From Haloplanus sp. XH21 (GTDB lineage: Archaea; Halobacteriota; Halobacteria; Halobacteriales; Haloferacaceae), in assembly GCF_023276355.1 (NCBI RefSeq), contig NZ_JALLPL010000001.1:2170001-2234000 (forward strand): a stretch of 64,000 bases of DNA, read 5' to 3'. A program made the position numbers and the translations under genes. Below the pieces are notes generated by a model. It was not told the origin of the DNA, searched no databases, and saw nothing but the letters and a program-made list of their open reading frames with translations. Below, piece by piece: positions 7,816 through 15,857 of the stretch. Positions within the stretch are counted from its first letter, which is position 1, and every line of letters begins with the position of its first letter.

Positions 7816-8196
7816 TCAACCCGCGCCGACCGCCCGCGCCGCATCCCCGTCGATGCGCCGCCGGAGCAACACGCCCGCGACGAGACAGGCCAGGATACCA
7901 CCGTACAGCACGAAATGCACGGGGCTGTCGGGCGCGAGCAGCGCCTCGATGGCCGCCATCCCGAGACCGTACGCAACGACGCCGCCGCCGACGGCGGGAC
8001 GGACCCGGATCCGCGTGGCCCAGGCGAACGCCGCGCCAAGACCGACGGCGGCGGCGCCGACCACGGCGAGCGTGACCGCGTCGCCGACGACGGCCGACAC
8101 GGCGGTCCAGTAGACGGCTCGCGGCGGCCACAGCGCCGCTCCAGCCAGGAGCGCGAACGCCGCGCTCACCGCCGTCTCGCGGAGGACACGGGACAT
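7816..8196 (-). CDS. Small integral membrane protein (unknown)
   Basis: 126 residues starting MSRVLRETAVSAAF, with about four hydrophobic segments (AFALLAGAALWPP, AVSAVVGDAVTLAVVGAAA, VGGGVVAYGLGMAAI, FVLYGGILACLVAGVLL). Start chosen at the ATG at 8194-8196; longer frames upstream are Arg-rich and run into the promoter of the divergent DCC gene. It converges on the frameshifted DICT gene with 9 bp between stops. No family recognised. Confidence 0.7.
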   Translation of the reverse strand: MSRVLRETAVSAAFALLAGAALWPPRAVYWTAVSAVVGDAVTLAVVGAAAVGLGAAFAWATRIRVRPAVGGGVVAYGLGMAAIEALLAPDSPVHFVLYGGILACLVAGVLLRRRIDGDAARAVGAG

Positions 8197-8274
8197 CGGG
8201 TGGGAGTTCACACGCCCGAGGGAAAACGGCGACGGAGCGAGAGACAGATACGACGCCGGTGCGTAGCGTGGGGT

Positions 8275-8670
8275 ATGTCCGACGCAACGCTCGTGTACGA
8301 CGACCACTGTGGGTTCTGCACGTGGTGGGCGGCTCTGATCGCGAACCGGACCGACCTCGATCTGGTCGGCTTCTCGGAACTCTCGGATCGCCTGCGCGAC
8401 CGACTGCCGGCGTCGTACGAACGCTGTGCCCATCTCGTGACCGACGACACGGTGTACTCGTGTGGCGCCGCCATCGAGGAGGCACTGCTCCGGACGGACT
8501 CCGGCGCTGAATTGGGGCCGGTCGTTGCCTTCCTCCGCCAGTTCGAGGATTACGAACGCCTCCGCGAGCGGGCGTATCGCTGGGCGGCGGACAATCGGGA
8601 CACGCTGGGAGCCATCGTCTCGAAGACGCCGCCGGCGGAACGCGACTCGGACGACGACCGGAGTGAGTGA
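8275..8670 (+). CDS. DCC-family (DUF393) thiol-disulfide oxidoreductase-like protein
   Basis: 131 residues. The family signature D-x-x-C-G-x-C is at the N terminus in YDDHCGFCTWW, within a thioredoxin-like fold. The second half has the usual SCGAAIEEALLR and a C-terminal RAYRWAADNRDTLG. Start ATG at 8275, 15 bases after a GTAGCGTGGGGT run. These proteins are thought to handle thiol/disulfide exchange; partner unknown. Divergent to the small membrane protein gene. Confidence 0.85.
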   Translation: MSDATLVYDDHCGFCTWWAALIANRTDLDLVGFSELSDRLRDRLPASYERCAHLVTDDTVYSCGAAIEEALLRTDSGAELGPVVAFLRQFEDYERLRERAYRWAADNRDTLGAIVSKTPPAERDSDDDRSE

Positions 8671-8730
8671 CTGGCCGGCAACAGCGGATTTTCTTGTCTT
8701 TTATGCATCCGCCAGTAGATACCACACGTG

Positions 8731-9462
8731 ATGGCAACGCTACGTGATCTCCTCACCGCCGCCAAGATCGACCTCGTACAGCTGCTGGCGGCCTGGCGGG
8801 AGATCGTCTTCTCACCGCCAGACGAGTATCCCCCCGAGAGTCGATGGCGCCCGGAGTCACCCGGCGAACATCTCGCCTTCTGGACGTGGAGTCTCGTCGG
8901 CGCCGTGCTGATCGGCGTCGTCTATCCGTTCGCCGCGCTCGGGTTCTGGGTCCGGTACGTGGGACGACAGATTGACCGCGTCGTCGCCGGACTCGGAATC
9001 CTCGTGATCGTCGGCGTCGTCGCCGTCATCTGGGGGGGACTGACGGCGGTCGCGTGGAACCGGCTACCGGCAGCCGGGTTCAGAGCCGTCCTCGCCGCGA
9101 GCGTGGTCGCGACGGTGTCCGTCGGCCTGAGTTGGGTCGCCGCGCGACACGGACCGCGTCGGCTCACACTGGTCCTCGGGTACCCCTTCGCGGTCGCAGC
9201 CGTGCTCTTACCGCCGGTCACGGCAGCCCTCTTCTCGCCGACGCTGGGCTCGGTCGTCCTCCCCGGAAGCACGTCGCTCGCGGAGTGGCTCCTCGACAAC
9301 GTTCTAGCTGTTGGAGGACTCAATACGATCATTCGCCAGCAGTTCGACCTCACCGGGTTCGCGTTCGTCGGGATGTGGTTCGGCTTCGCCGTGCCGCTCG
9401 GGTGGGCACTCGGGCTTCTCGTGACCTTAGCCGATACGATCCGCCCCCACGACCGCAGATGA
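8731..9462 (+). CDS. Multi-pass membrane protein (unknown)
   Basis: 243 residues starting MATLRDLLTAAKIDL. A short amphipathic N terminus with a PPDEYPPESRWRPESPGEH stretch precedes about six membrane segments, for example LVGAVLIGVVYPFAALGFW, GLGILVIVGVVAVIWGGL and FAVAAVLLPPVTAALF. The last segment ends FGFAVPLGWALGLLVTLAD. A TATA-like CTTTTATGC at 8698-8706 lies about 28 bases upstream, consistent with a leaderless start; a GTG three bases earlier is an alternative. No recognised domain; the DNA between 9463 and 9492 holds nothing else. Confidence 0.7.
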   Translation: MATLRDLLTAAKIDLVQLLAAWREIVFSPPDEYPPESRWRPESPGEHLAFWTWSLVGAVLIGVVYPFAALGFWVRYVGRQIDRVVAGLGILVIVGVVAVIWGGLTAVAWNRLPAAGFRAVLAASVVATVSVGLSWVAARHGPRRLTLVLGYPFAVAAVLLPPVTAALFSPTLGSVVLPGSTSLAEWLLDNVLAVGGLNTIIRQQFDLTGFAFVGMWFGFAVPLGWALGLLVTLADTIRPHDRR

Positions 9463-9492
9463 CGGGGCCCCCGAGGGGGACAGCCGTTCAGA

Positions 9493-10617
9493 TCACTCCG
9501 CGTCATCGGCTGCCGCCGTCTCGTCGGCGGCGTGTTTGTGGTCGACAGCCTGACTCTGGAGGGCGTCGATACGCGGAACGTCCGTGACGTTCGAAAGCAG
9601 GACGACGGCTTCGAGGGTGGTCGACTGCTCTCGGGGATCGTCGCCAGCCAAAATCTCGACGGTATCGGCTTCCTGTTCGAGCCACTGGCGAGCGCTCTCG
9701 AACCCGCGGCGGGACAGCTCCGACGGCGGGCCCGAGAGCACCACCAGTGCGCGTTCAGCGCTCGACACCTCACACGGCATCGTGAGACGCGCGCCAGTGG
9801 CCTGCCGGACGAGTGCTTTGACTTTCGCCGCGTCGGTCGTGTCGTCCTCACTATCACTTCCGCCACCGAACCACGGGAGCAATCGAGCAAGCAGCCCCGG
9901 CGTGTCCGACTCGACGTCGGTCGAGGCGTAGCCGATCGACGAGAGACCGCCTGGCGCGAACGTCCGGATGAGGTCGCTCGAATCCGCCGCGTTCTCGGCG
10001 ACCGTCGACGAATCGAACTCGCCCGCCGCGAACAGCGTCACGACACGCGTCGCGAGCGCGTCGATCGCATACTCGCCGTCTTCGTCCTTCCGCCACGTCT
10101 CGTGGTCGAACGTGATCATGTTCTCCGCCGCGGGGACGATCGAGCGGAGCGCACGAGCGGCGTTCAGCGCCGACCCGCCCCCGTCAGACTCGGCCGGCAG
10201 GACGCCGAGGGCGTACACCGGTTCGTCGTGTGTCGCCTGTAGTTCCTCGATGAGCACGGAGCCGGCGCCGCTGCCGGTCCCGCTCCCGAGGTCGGTGACC
10301 ACGAGCACCCCGTCTGCCTCCTGTATCGAGAGTGAGTCGAACGCTCGGCGGATTTCGGGGAGGTCGGCTCGCGTGACTTCGGCGGCGAGATCCGGATCGC
10401 CATCGACGCCGTGCTCGATGATCTGCTGATGCGTATCCCCGATCAGGACGTGTCGTTCCTCCGGAACGGCGTTGAGTTCGACGGTCGCCGTCTGGGAGAT
10501 CTCGCACACGAGGGCGTCTCCCTGCGAAAAAGACCGACCGGTCTCCGCCTCGGTCTCAATGATCCGATCGACGATTCGACTACCGGTCTCACCGACTCCG
10601 ACGAGTGCGAGATTCAT
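9493..10617 (-). CDS. cetZ: CetZ-like tubulin/FtsZ superfamily protein, divergent paralogue
   Basis: 374 residues. Rossmann start LALVGVGETGSRIVDRI, and the tubulin-signature loop reads DLGSGTGSGAGSV rather than the usual GGGTGSG. The N-terminal GTPase and C-terminal domains are otherwise in order (QEADGVLVVTD; FDHETWR; SSIGYASTD; RALVVLSGPPSELSRRGFESARQ). It follows the longer CetZ gene after 3 bp, so the pair is one transcript. CetZ proteins control haloarchaeal cell shape and motility. Substitution in the first Gly of the loop and a short C-terminal tail suggest altered GTP binding or a regulatory subunit; that is inference. Confidence 0.85.
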   Translation of the reverse strand: MNLALVGVGETGSRIVDRIIETEAETGRSFSQGDALVCEISQTATVELNAVPEERHVLIGDTHQQIIEHGVDGDPDLAAEVTRADLPEIRRAFDSLSIQEADGVLVVTDLGSGTGSGAGSVLIEELQATHDEPVYALGVLPAESDGGGSALNAARALRSIVPAAENMITFDHETWRKDEDGEYAIDALATRVVTLFAAGEFDSSTVAENAADSSDLIRTFAPGGLSSIGYASTDVESDTPGLLARLLPWFGGGSDSEDDTTDAAKVKALVRQATGARLTMPCEVSSAERALVVLSGPPSELSRRGFESARQWLEQEADTVEILAGDDPREQSTTLEAVVLLSNVTDVPRIDALQSQAVDHKHAADETAAADDAE

Positions 10618-10620
10618 CGG

Positions 10621-11799
10621 CTAGACGACCGGATCGAGGTCGTTGTTGTCGTCGGTGATCAGGTCGTTGATCTCCTCCTCGCGCACGGCCTCCTGCTCGG
10701 CGATCTTCTCCTGAGCGTCGACGGCCTGGTTCTGGATGGCATCGATTCGCGGCGTCTCGGTGACGTTCGAGAGGAGAACCGCAGCGGCGAGTTGCGACGA
10801 CTGTCGTCGCGGATCGTCGCCCACGAGCACCTCCACCGTGTCAGCCTCCTGTTCGAGCCACTGGCGCGCGCTCTCGATACCTTTGCGGGAGAACTCGCTC
10901 GGCGGTCCCGACAGCACGACGAGCGCTCGGTCGGCGCTCGACACTTCGGCCGGGAGGGTGAGCCGGGAGTTGACAGCCCGTCGCACGAGGCCCTTGATCT
11001 TCGTCGCTTGGCTCCCGTCCTCCAGCGATCCCTCTTGGTCCGTGCTCCAGCGGTCAAGCAGCCCTTCCGCGGCGTCGTTGTCGACCTGGGTCGCGGCGTA
11101 GCCGATAGAGGACACCCCACCCGTGTCGAGGGTGCGGATGATGTCGCTGGAGTCCATCGCGTTCTCCGCGACCTCCGACTCGTCGGTTTCGCCCGCCGCG
11201 AGCAGGGTGACGAGCCGTGCGGCCAGCTCTCGGTTCATCTGCTCGTACCCCTCTTCGATGGTCTGATCGCGTGCCCGCCAGGCGTCGTTGTCGAAGCCGA
11301 TGAAGTTGCCGACCTTCGTGACGAACGACTGGAGGGATCGGGCGGCGTTCAGGGCTGGTCGTCCGCCTTCGTACTCGCCGGGGAGGACGCCGAGGGCGTA
11401 CACCGGTTCGTCGTACATCTCTTGGAGGGCGTCGATGACGACGGGGCCGCCACCGCTTCCGGTGCCGCCGCCGAGTCCGGAGACCACGAGGATCGCGTCC
11501 ACCTCGTGGATCTCCACGTCGTCGAACGCCCGGCGGATCTCGTCGATGTCCGCGGAGGCGACCTCGGCCCCGACTTCCACGTCCCCGCCGACGCCGTGGC
11601 CCTTGGCCTTCTGGTTCGTGTCCCCGATCAGGACCCGGCGGTCTTCCGGGATGTAATCGGGTTTCGCAAGGTCTGTCCGAGCCGTGTTGATGGCGTGTAC
11701 GTGCCGACAGAGATCGCGGTTGGTCCGAGACTCGAATTCGACCATCCGGTCGACGATCTTGCTTCCGGCATTCCCGACGCCGATTGTGGCGAGCTTCAT
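10621..11799 (-). CDS. cetZ: CetZ tubulin-like cell-shape GTPase
   Basis: 392 residues. N-terminal nucleotide-binding segment LATIGVGNAGSKIVDRMVEF, canonical tubulin signature SGLGGGTGSGGGPVV near residue 105, the T7-side region FDNDAWRARDQ, and a C-terminal domain with RALVVLSGPPSEFSRKGIES. The acidic tail ends NDLITDDNNDLD. Start at ATG 11797-11799 (MKLATIG), typical of CetZ; an in-frame extension to 11889 would be basic and lacks homology. A TATA-like TTAAAT lies about 30 bases upstream. The shorter paralogue follows at 10617. Expected to polymerise at the membrane and influence rod/motile cell form. Confidence 0.92.
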   Translation of the reverse strand: MKLATIGVGNAGSKIVDRMVEFESRTNRDLCRHVHAINTARTDLAKPDYIPEDRRVLIGDTNQKAKGHGVGGDVEVGAEVASADIDEIRRAFDDVEIHEVDAILVVSGLGGGTGSGGGPVVIDALQEMYDEPVYALGVLPGEYEGGRPALNAARSLQSFVTKVGNFIGFDNDAWRARDQTIEEGYEQMNRELAARLVTLLAAGETDESEVAENAMDSSDIIRTLDTGGVSSIGYAATQVDNDAAEGLLDRWSTDQEGSLEDGSQATKIKGLVRRAVNSRLTLPAEVSSADRALVVLSGPPSEFSRKGIESARQWLEQEADTVEVLVGDDPRRQSSQLAAAVLLSNVTETPRIDAIQNQAVDAQEKIAEQEAVREEEINDLITDDNNDLDPVV

Positions 11800-11965
11800 G
11801 TCGATCGTTTCGTTCAAGCCGGCTTGGGCATTTAACTTCTGCGAGGCTTCGCTTCTATCACGGACCACACGGCGTGGTCGGCAGGGCAAGCGGTGAGTGC
11901 CGACGGATCGCGACGGGATCGGGTTGCCAAGGAGGTGTGAGGCGGGAGTGATCGGATGGAAGTGG

Positions 11966-11971
11966 TGAAAA
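11966..11971 (-). terminator. T-rich terminator after tRNA-Gln
   Basis: A short run of T on the minus strand (TATTTTC) immediately downstream of the tRNA 3' end is typical of archaeal termination. Confidence 0.3.
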
Positions 11972-12073
11972 TAGTCCCGGGCGGATTCGAACCGCCGTCA
12001 ACGGCTGTCTTCCACGCAGGCCGGCACCTGACGTGTCCAAAGGCCGTTATGATTGGCCACTACACCACGGGAC
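11971..12073 (-). tRNA. tRNA-Gln (anticodon TTG) with a 30-base intron
   Basis: Acceptor stem AGTCCCG pairs with CGGGACT, followed by discriminator A (11971). T-arm GGCGG-TTCGAAT-CCGCC is perfect. The anticodon stem ACGGC (12042-12046) pairs with GCCGT in exon 2 (12000-12004), and the loop C-T-TTG-G-A gives anticodon TTG at 12037-12039. The 30 bases at 12006-12035 fall between positions 37 and 38, the standard archaeal splicing site. Intron-containing tRNA-Gln(UUG) is known from Haloferax. An AT-rich promoter patch lies near 12113-12121. No encoded CCA. Confidence 0.93.
12006..12035 (-). other. tRNA-Gln intron
   Basis: 30-base insertion after G37. The flanks can form the bulge-helix-bulge needed by the archaeal splicing endonuclease; boundaries are ambiguous by one base because A occurs at both junctions. 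Confidence 0.8.
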
Positions 12074-12151
12074 TGCTATCGCATGTCGGCGTCGCCACGT
12101 AGATAGTCGACGCACAATAACTTATCCTTCTGTCGAGAGCGGGTATCGCCC

Positions 12152-12586
12152 TTACTTCGCCGGCCGCTCGCACTCCACTTCGAGTTCCCGGCACGCGTCG
12201 GTTTCGGCGTCGAAACAGTCGGGACAGTTGGGGTTGCGGTTGATGATGGTGTCGAGGCGTTCGGCCACGGTGTCGTCGATGACGGCCTCGAGTTCGCGGG
12301 CCTCCGCCCGGAAGTCCTCCACGTCGAGGACGTTAGCGAGGAACCGCTCGATGATACAGTAGGTCTGGATCGCGTCGCGGGCGCGAGCGATCCCCTCGTC
12401 CGTGAGACGGACGCCCTTGTATTTCTCGTGGTCCGCGAGGTCGCGGGCTTCGAGTTTGCCGATCATCTCGTTCGCGCTCGCGGGGCTCACGTCGAGCATG
12501 TCCGCGAGCGCCCCGGTCGATGCCGGACCGTCTTCCATCTCCTGGATCAGGTAGATTGCTTTGAGATACTGGTCTGCCGTGTTCAT
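12152..12586 (-). CDS. DtxR/MntR-family metal-dependent transcription regulator
   Basis: 144 residues. N-terminal winged helix: ADQYLKAIYLIQEME, TGALADMLDVSPASANEMI as the recognition region, KYKGVRLTDEG as the wing. The dimerisation domain has the metal-ligand pattern RFLANVLDVEDFRAEARELE with Glu and Cys/His-type ligands, then NPNCPDCFDAETDACREL near the end. The start codon is three bases after the ferritin-like stop, so the two are one operon. Expected to bind Fe(II) or Mn(II) and repress uptake genes; linkage to ferritin-like and suf genes fits iron control. Confidence 0.88.
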   Translation of the reverse strand: MNTADQYLKAIYLIQEMEDGPASTGALADMLDVSPASANEMIGKLEARDLADHEKYKGVRLTDEGIARARDAIQTYCIIERFLANVLDVEDFRAEARELEAVIDDTVAERLDTIINRNPNCPDCFDAETDACRELEVECERPAK

Positions 12587-12588
12587 CG

Positions 12589-13083
12589 CTAATCGCGTTC
12601 CTCCATGATTGTCGCCACTTCTTCGACGCCCTCGGCTTCCTCCTCGCGGATCGACCGCAGCACGTCGAGCAGTCGGTCCCGGTCCACCGAAAAGCGCGCG
12701 TCGCTGGCCTCGATCGCCGACACGAGGTCGTCGTAGAACTTGTACGCCGTCTCCTCGTTGCAGAGCTGGTCGTAGAGCACGCCGTCGAAGTCCTCTGGTT
12801 TGGTCTGGGCGTACTGGGCCTCGACCAGCGCCTCGATGTCCTCGAACGGGATGCTCTCCGCGTCGAGATCCGCGATCAGATCCTCCAGGCGCTTGCGGTG
12901 GGTGGCTGACTCCTCGGCGGCGTCGGCCAGCAACGCCTCGATCTCGGGATCGAGATCCGACTCCGAGTCGAGCGACTGGTAGTGGTGGTGCGCCCGCGCT
13001 TCGACGACTTCCTCGAGGACGATGCCGATCTGGAGGAGGCGGGCGAGCTGGTGATCGGATCCGACCCGATGGCTGACGCTCAT
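12589..13083 (-). CDS. Ferritin-like four-helix protein
   Basis: 164 residues. Four-helix bundle with EEVVEARAHHHYQSL (Glu-x6-His in helix 1), EESATHRKRLEDLI (Glu/His pair) and EETAYKFYDDLV in helix 3, in keeping with a di-iron rubrerythrin/ferritin-like site. No C-terminal rubredoxin domain is present. It precedes the DtxR regulator by 2 bases. Role in iron storage or oxidative defence is family-level inference. A GGGAAC/GTTCCC palindrome overlies the probable promoter upstream. Confidence 0.8.
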   Translation of the reverse strand: MSVSHRVGSDHQLARLLQIGIVLEEVVEARAHHHYQSLDSESDLDPEIEALLADAAEESATHRKRLEDLIADLDAESIPFEDIEALVEAQYAQTKPEDFDGVLYDQLCNEETAYKFYDDLVSAIEASDARFSVDRDRLLDVLRSIREEEAEGVEEVATIMEERD

Positions 13084-13153
13084 GGGCTCACTGCCACCCC
13101 CGAGCGGCGTCGATCCGTGTGGCCGAAACGGTCATACGACAATTCGGGGAGAG

Positions 13154-13172
13154 GGGAACTTAAGCCGTTCCC
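13154..13172. promoter_or_regulatory. Palindrome over the ferritin-like gene promoter
   Basis: GGGAAC (13154-13159) and GTTCCC (13167-13172) with a 7-base TTAAGCC spacer. TTAAG could serve as the TATA element for the leftward operon. It lies between sufD's end and the ferritin-like gene; a candidate site for the DtxR-type regulator encoded downstream. Confidence 0.4.
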
Positions 13173-13186
13173 TGCGGCGCGGCCGT

Positions 13187-14398
13187 CTAGTCGCGCAGAC
13201 GGGCCGTGATTTCGGCTTCGAGGTCCTCGCGGAGCTCCTCGACCTCGATCTCTTCGAGGGCGGGGACGAAGAAGCCCTCCACGAGCATGTTGCGGGCAGT
13301 TCGCTCCGGAATCGTCCGCGAGGTCAGGTAGAACAGGTCTTCCTGGTCGACCTGGCCGACCGTCGCGGAGTGGGAGGCTTCGGTGTCGTGGTTGTTGATG
13401 ATGAGCTTCGGCGAAGCGTCGGCCTCGCTGTCGTCGCTCAGCATCAGCGTGTTCTCGCGCTGGTAGGAGCTGGTGTCCCACGCTTCGCGGCCCACGTCCT
13501 GGACGCCCTCGTACACCGAGCGCGCCGTGTCGTCGAGGACGCCACGGGTGACGAGGTCGGCCGTCGTGTGTTCGGCCTTGTGCCAGACCCGGGCGTTCAC
13601 GTCGAAGTGCTGGTCGTCGTGGCCGAAGAAGGCGCCGACGATCTGGGACTCCGAGCTGTCGCCGTTGAGTTCGGTCTCGATGTCCGAGCGGGTGAGTTGC
13701 GAGCCGATGTTGCCCTCGATCCAGTCGATGGTCGAGTAGGTGCTCGCGTCGCCGCGTTTCAGCGTGACGTTGTACGTGTCTTCGTCGAGCGTCTGGAGCG
13801 AGCCGTACTGCACGTAGCTGTTCTCGCCCGCGTCGACTTCGACGAGGTTACTGTAGTAGCGCTCGCCGTCGGCGTCGTCGCCGGTACTGATCCGTTCGAG
13901 GATGGTCGCCGAGGCGGAGTCCTCGGTCACCACGAGCGTGTGGCTGAACAGCGACCGGGAGTTCATCTCCGTCCGGATGGTGACATCTTCCGCGTCGACA
14001 CCCTCGGGGACGTAGATGAACGTACCCGTCGTGAACAGCGCCACCGACAGCGCGGTGAGGTAGTTCGTTTCGGGGTCGATGACGGAACCGAACTTGGCCT
14101 CGAGGAGGTTGGGGTGCTCCGTCACCGCCTCGGTGAAGGAGAGCACCTCGACGCCCTCGTCGGTGACGCGTTCGGTCACGTCGTCCTGGTTCAGCGGGTC
14201 GGCGAGTTCGCTGAAGTCGAGCTGGTCGAGGTTCGTCCACCGACGCCCGGGCGTCTGGATGACATCGGGCATCTCCAGGTCGTCGAGCGCCTTCAGCGCC
14301 GCGAGACGGGTCTCGCGGAGCCAGTCCGGCTCGTCACGACTGCTGGCGATTTCGTGGACGGTCGCTTCCGAAAGGCCGGCGGGTTTCTGCGCACTCAT
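13187..14398 (-). CDS. sufD: Fe-S cluster assembly protein SufD
   Basis: 403 residues of the SufB/SufD beta-helix family. Beta-helix core around residues 120-330 (for example TGTFIYVPEGVDAEDVTI, HTLVVTEDSASATILE), and a C-terminal region with SHSATVGQVDQEDLFYLTSRTIPE carrying the conserved His. It is third in the sufC-sufB-sufD order. SufBC2D is the scaffold on which clusters are built in the cytoplasm. Start is 2 bases after the sufB stop. Confidence 0.95.
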   Translation of the reverse strand: MSAQKPAGLSEATVHEIASSRDEPDWLRETRLAALKALDDLEMPDVIQTPGRRWTNLDQLDFSELADPLNQDDVTERVTDEGVEVLSFTEAVTEHPNLLEAKFGSVIDPETNYLTALSVALFTTGTFIYVPEGVDAEDVTIRTEMNSRSLFSHTLVVTEDSASATILERISTGDDADGERYYSNLVEVDAGENSYVQYGSLQTLDEDTYNVTLKRGDASTYSTIDWIEGNIGSQLTRSDIETELNGDSSESQIVGAFFGHDDQHFDVNARVWHKAEHTTADLVTRGVLDDTARSVYEGVQDVGREAWDTSSYQRENTLMLSDDSEADASPKLIINNHDTEASHSATVGQVDQEDLFYLTSRTIPERTARNMLVEGFFVPALEEIEVEELREDLEAEITARLRD

Positions 14399-14400
14399 GA

Positions 14401-15831
14401 TTATCCGAGACTCCCCTCCATCTCGAGTTCGACGAGACGGTTGAGTTCGACCGCGTACTCGATGGGCAGTTCCTCCGTGATCGGCTCGATGAACCCGGAG
14501 ACGATCATCTGCTTGGCGTCGTCGTCGTCGAGTCCACGCGACTGGAGGTAGAACACGTCCTCGTCGCCAATCTTGCCGACGGTCGCCTCGTGTGCCACGT
14601 CGACGGTCGACTCGTTGATCTCCATGTACGGCATGGTGTCCGACGTGGATTCGTTGTCGAACATCAGCGCGTCACACTCGACGCTGGTCGAGGAGTTCGA
14701 CGCGCCGTCGGCGATGTGGACCAGGCCGCGGTAGTTGGTGCGGCCGCCGTCCTTGCTGATACTCTTGGACTCGATGGTCGATTTCGTGTCCGGCGCGTTG
14801 TGGTAGACCTTCGCCCCGGTGTCGATGTTCTGGCCCTCGCCCGCGAAGGCGATGGTGATGTGGTTGTCCGAGGCACCGCGACCCTTGAGGATCGTGGCGG
14901 GGTAGAGCATCGTCGCTTTCGACCCCATGGATCCCGAAATCCACTCCATGCGCCCGTCTTCCTCGACGAGGGCGCGCTTGGTGTTCAGGTTGTAGGTGTT
15001 CTTCGACCAGTTCTGCACCGTGGAGTACTGGACGTGCGCGTCCTCGCCGACGAACACTTCGACGCCGCCGGAGTGGAGGTTGAACGCGGAGTATTTCGGC
15101 GCCGAACAGCCCTCGATGTAGTGGACCTCCGAGTTCTCCTCGGCGATGATGAGGGTGTGCTCGAACTGGCCCATGCCTTCCGAGTTCATCCGGAAGTAGG
15201 CCTGCACGGGCATGTTGACCGTGGTGTCCTCGGGGACGTAGACGAACGACCCGCCGGACCAGATGGCGCCGTGGAGCGCCGCGAACTTGTTGTCGCTCGG
15301 CGGCACGCATTTGTTCATGAAGTGCTCGCGGACCAGGTCCTCGTGTTCCTGGACCGCTTCGTCCATGTTACAGAAGATGACGCCTTTCTCCTCCCACTGC
15401 TCCTGCATGTTCTGGTAGACGACTTCGGACTCGTACTGGGCGCCGACGCCCGAGAGGGCGTTCTTCTCGGCTTCCGGAATACCCAGTTTGTCGAAGGTGT
15501 CCTTGATGTCGTCCGGCAGGTCCGTCCAGTCGTCGACGCTCTCGCGCGTCTCGACGTCCGGCCGGATGTAGGGGATGATTTCGTCGACGTCGACCTCGCT
15601 CAGGTCCGGCTGTCCGGGCCAGTCGGTCGGCATCGGCATCTCCTGGAAATGTTCGAGCGCGCGGAGACGCCGCTTCAGCATCCACTCGGGTTCGCCTTTG
15701 TCCTCCGAGATGACGCGGATCGTCTCCTCGGTGAGGCCCTTGTCGGCCTGGAACGACGACCGCTCCTCCTTCTTGAACTCGAAGCGAGCCTCGGTGTCGG
15801 TCTCTTTGAGATGGTCTTGATCTGAGCTCAT
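14401..15831 (-). CDS. sufB: Fe-S cluster assembly scaffold SufB
   Basis: 476 residues. N-terminal SufB-specific region with LTEETIRVISEDKGEPEWML, beta-helix core, ECDALMFDNESTSDTMPY with the conserved Cys, and VAHEATVGKIGDEDVFYLQSRG near the end. SufB carries the nascent cluster and binds SufC; the conserved C-terminal His is present. It lies 26 bases from sufC, so one operon. Strong acidic tail is halophile-typical. Confidence 0.96.
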   Translation of the reverse strand: MSSDQDHLKETDTEARFEFKKEERSSFQADKGLTEETIRVISEDKGEPEWMLKRRLRALEHFQEMPMPTDWPGQPDLSEVDVDEIIPYIRPDVETRESVDDWTDLPDDIKDTFDKLGIPEAEKNALSGVGAQYESEVVYQNMQEQWEEKGVIFCNMDEAVQEHEDLVREHFMNKCVPPSDNKFAALHGAIWSGGSFVYVPEDTTVNMPVQAYFRMNSEGMGQFEHTLIIAEENSEVHYIEGCSAPKYSAFNLHSGGVEVFVGEDAHVQYSTVQNWSKNTYNLNTKRALVEEDGRMEWISGSMGSKATMLYPATILKGRGASDNHITIAFAGEGQNIDTGAKVYHNAPDTKSTIESKSISKDGGRTNYRGLVHIADGASNSSTSVECDALMFDNESTSDTMPYMEINESTVDVAHEATVGKIGDEDVFYLQSRGLDDDDAKQMIVSGFIEPITEELPIEYAVELNRLVELEMEGSLG

Positions 15832-15857
15832 AATGATGTGTTGTATCTGCAGACGTA

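Noticed and set aside
7816-8113. Extension of the DICT-type frame beyond its likely stop
   Set aside because: Antisense to a plausible membrane protein and low complexity; explained better by a frameshift at 7783.
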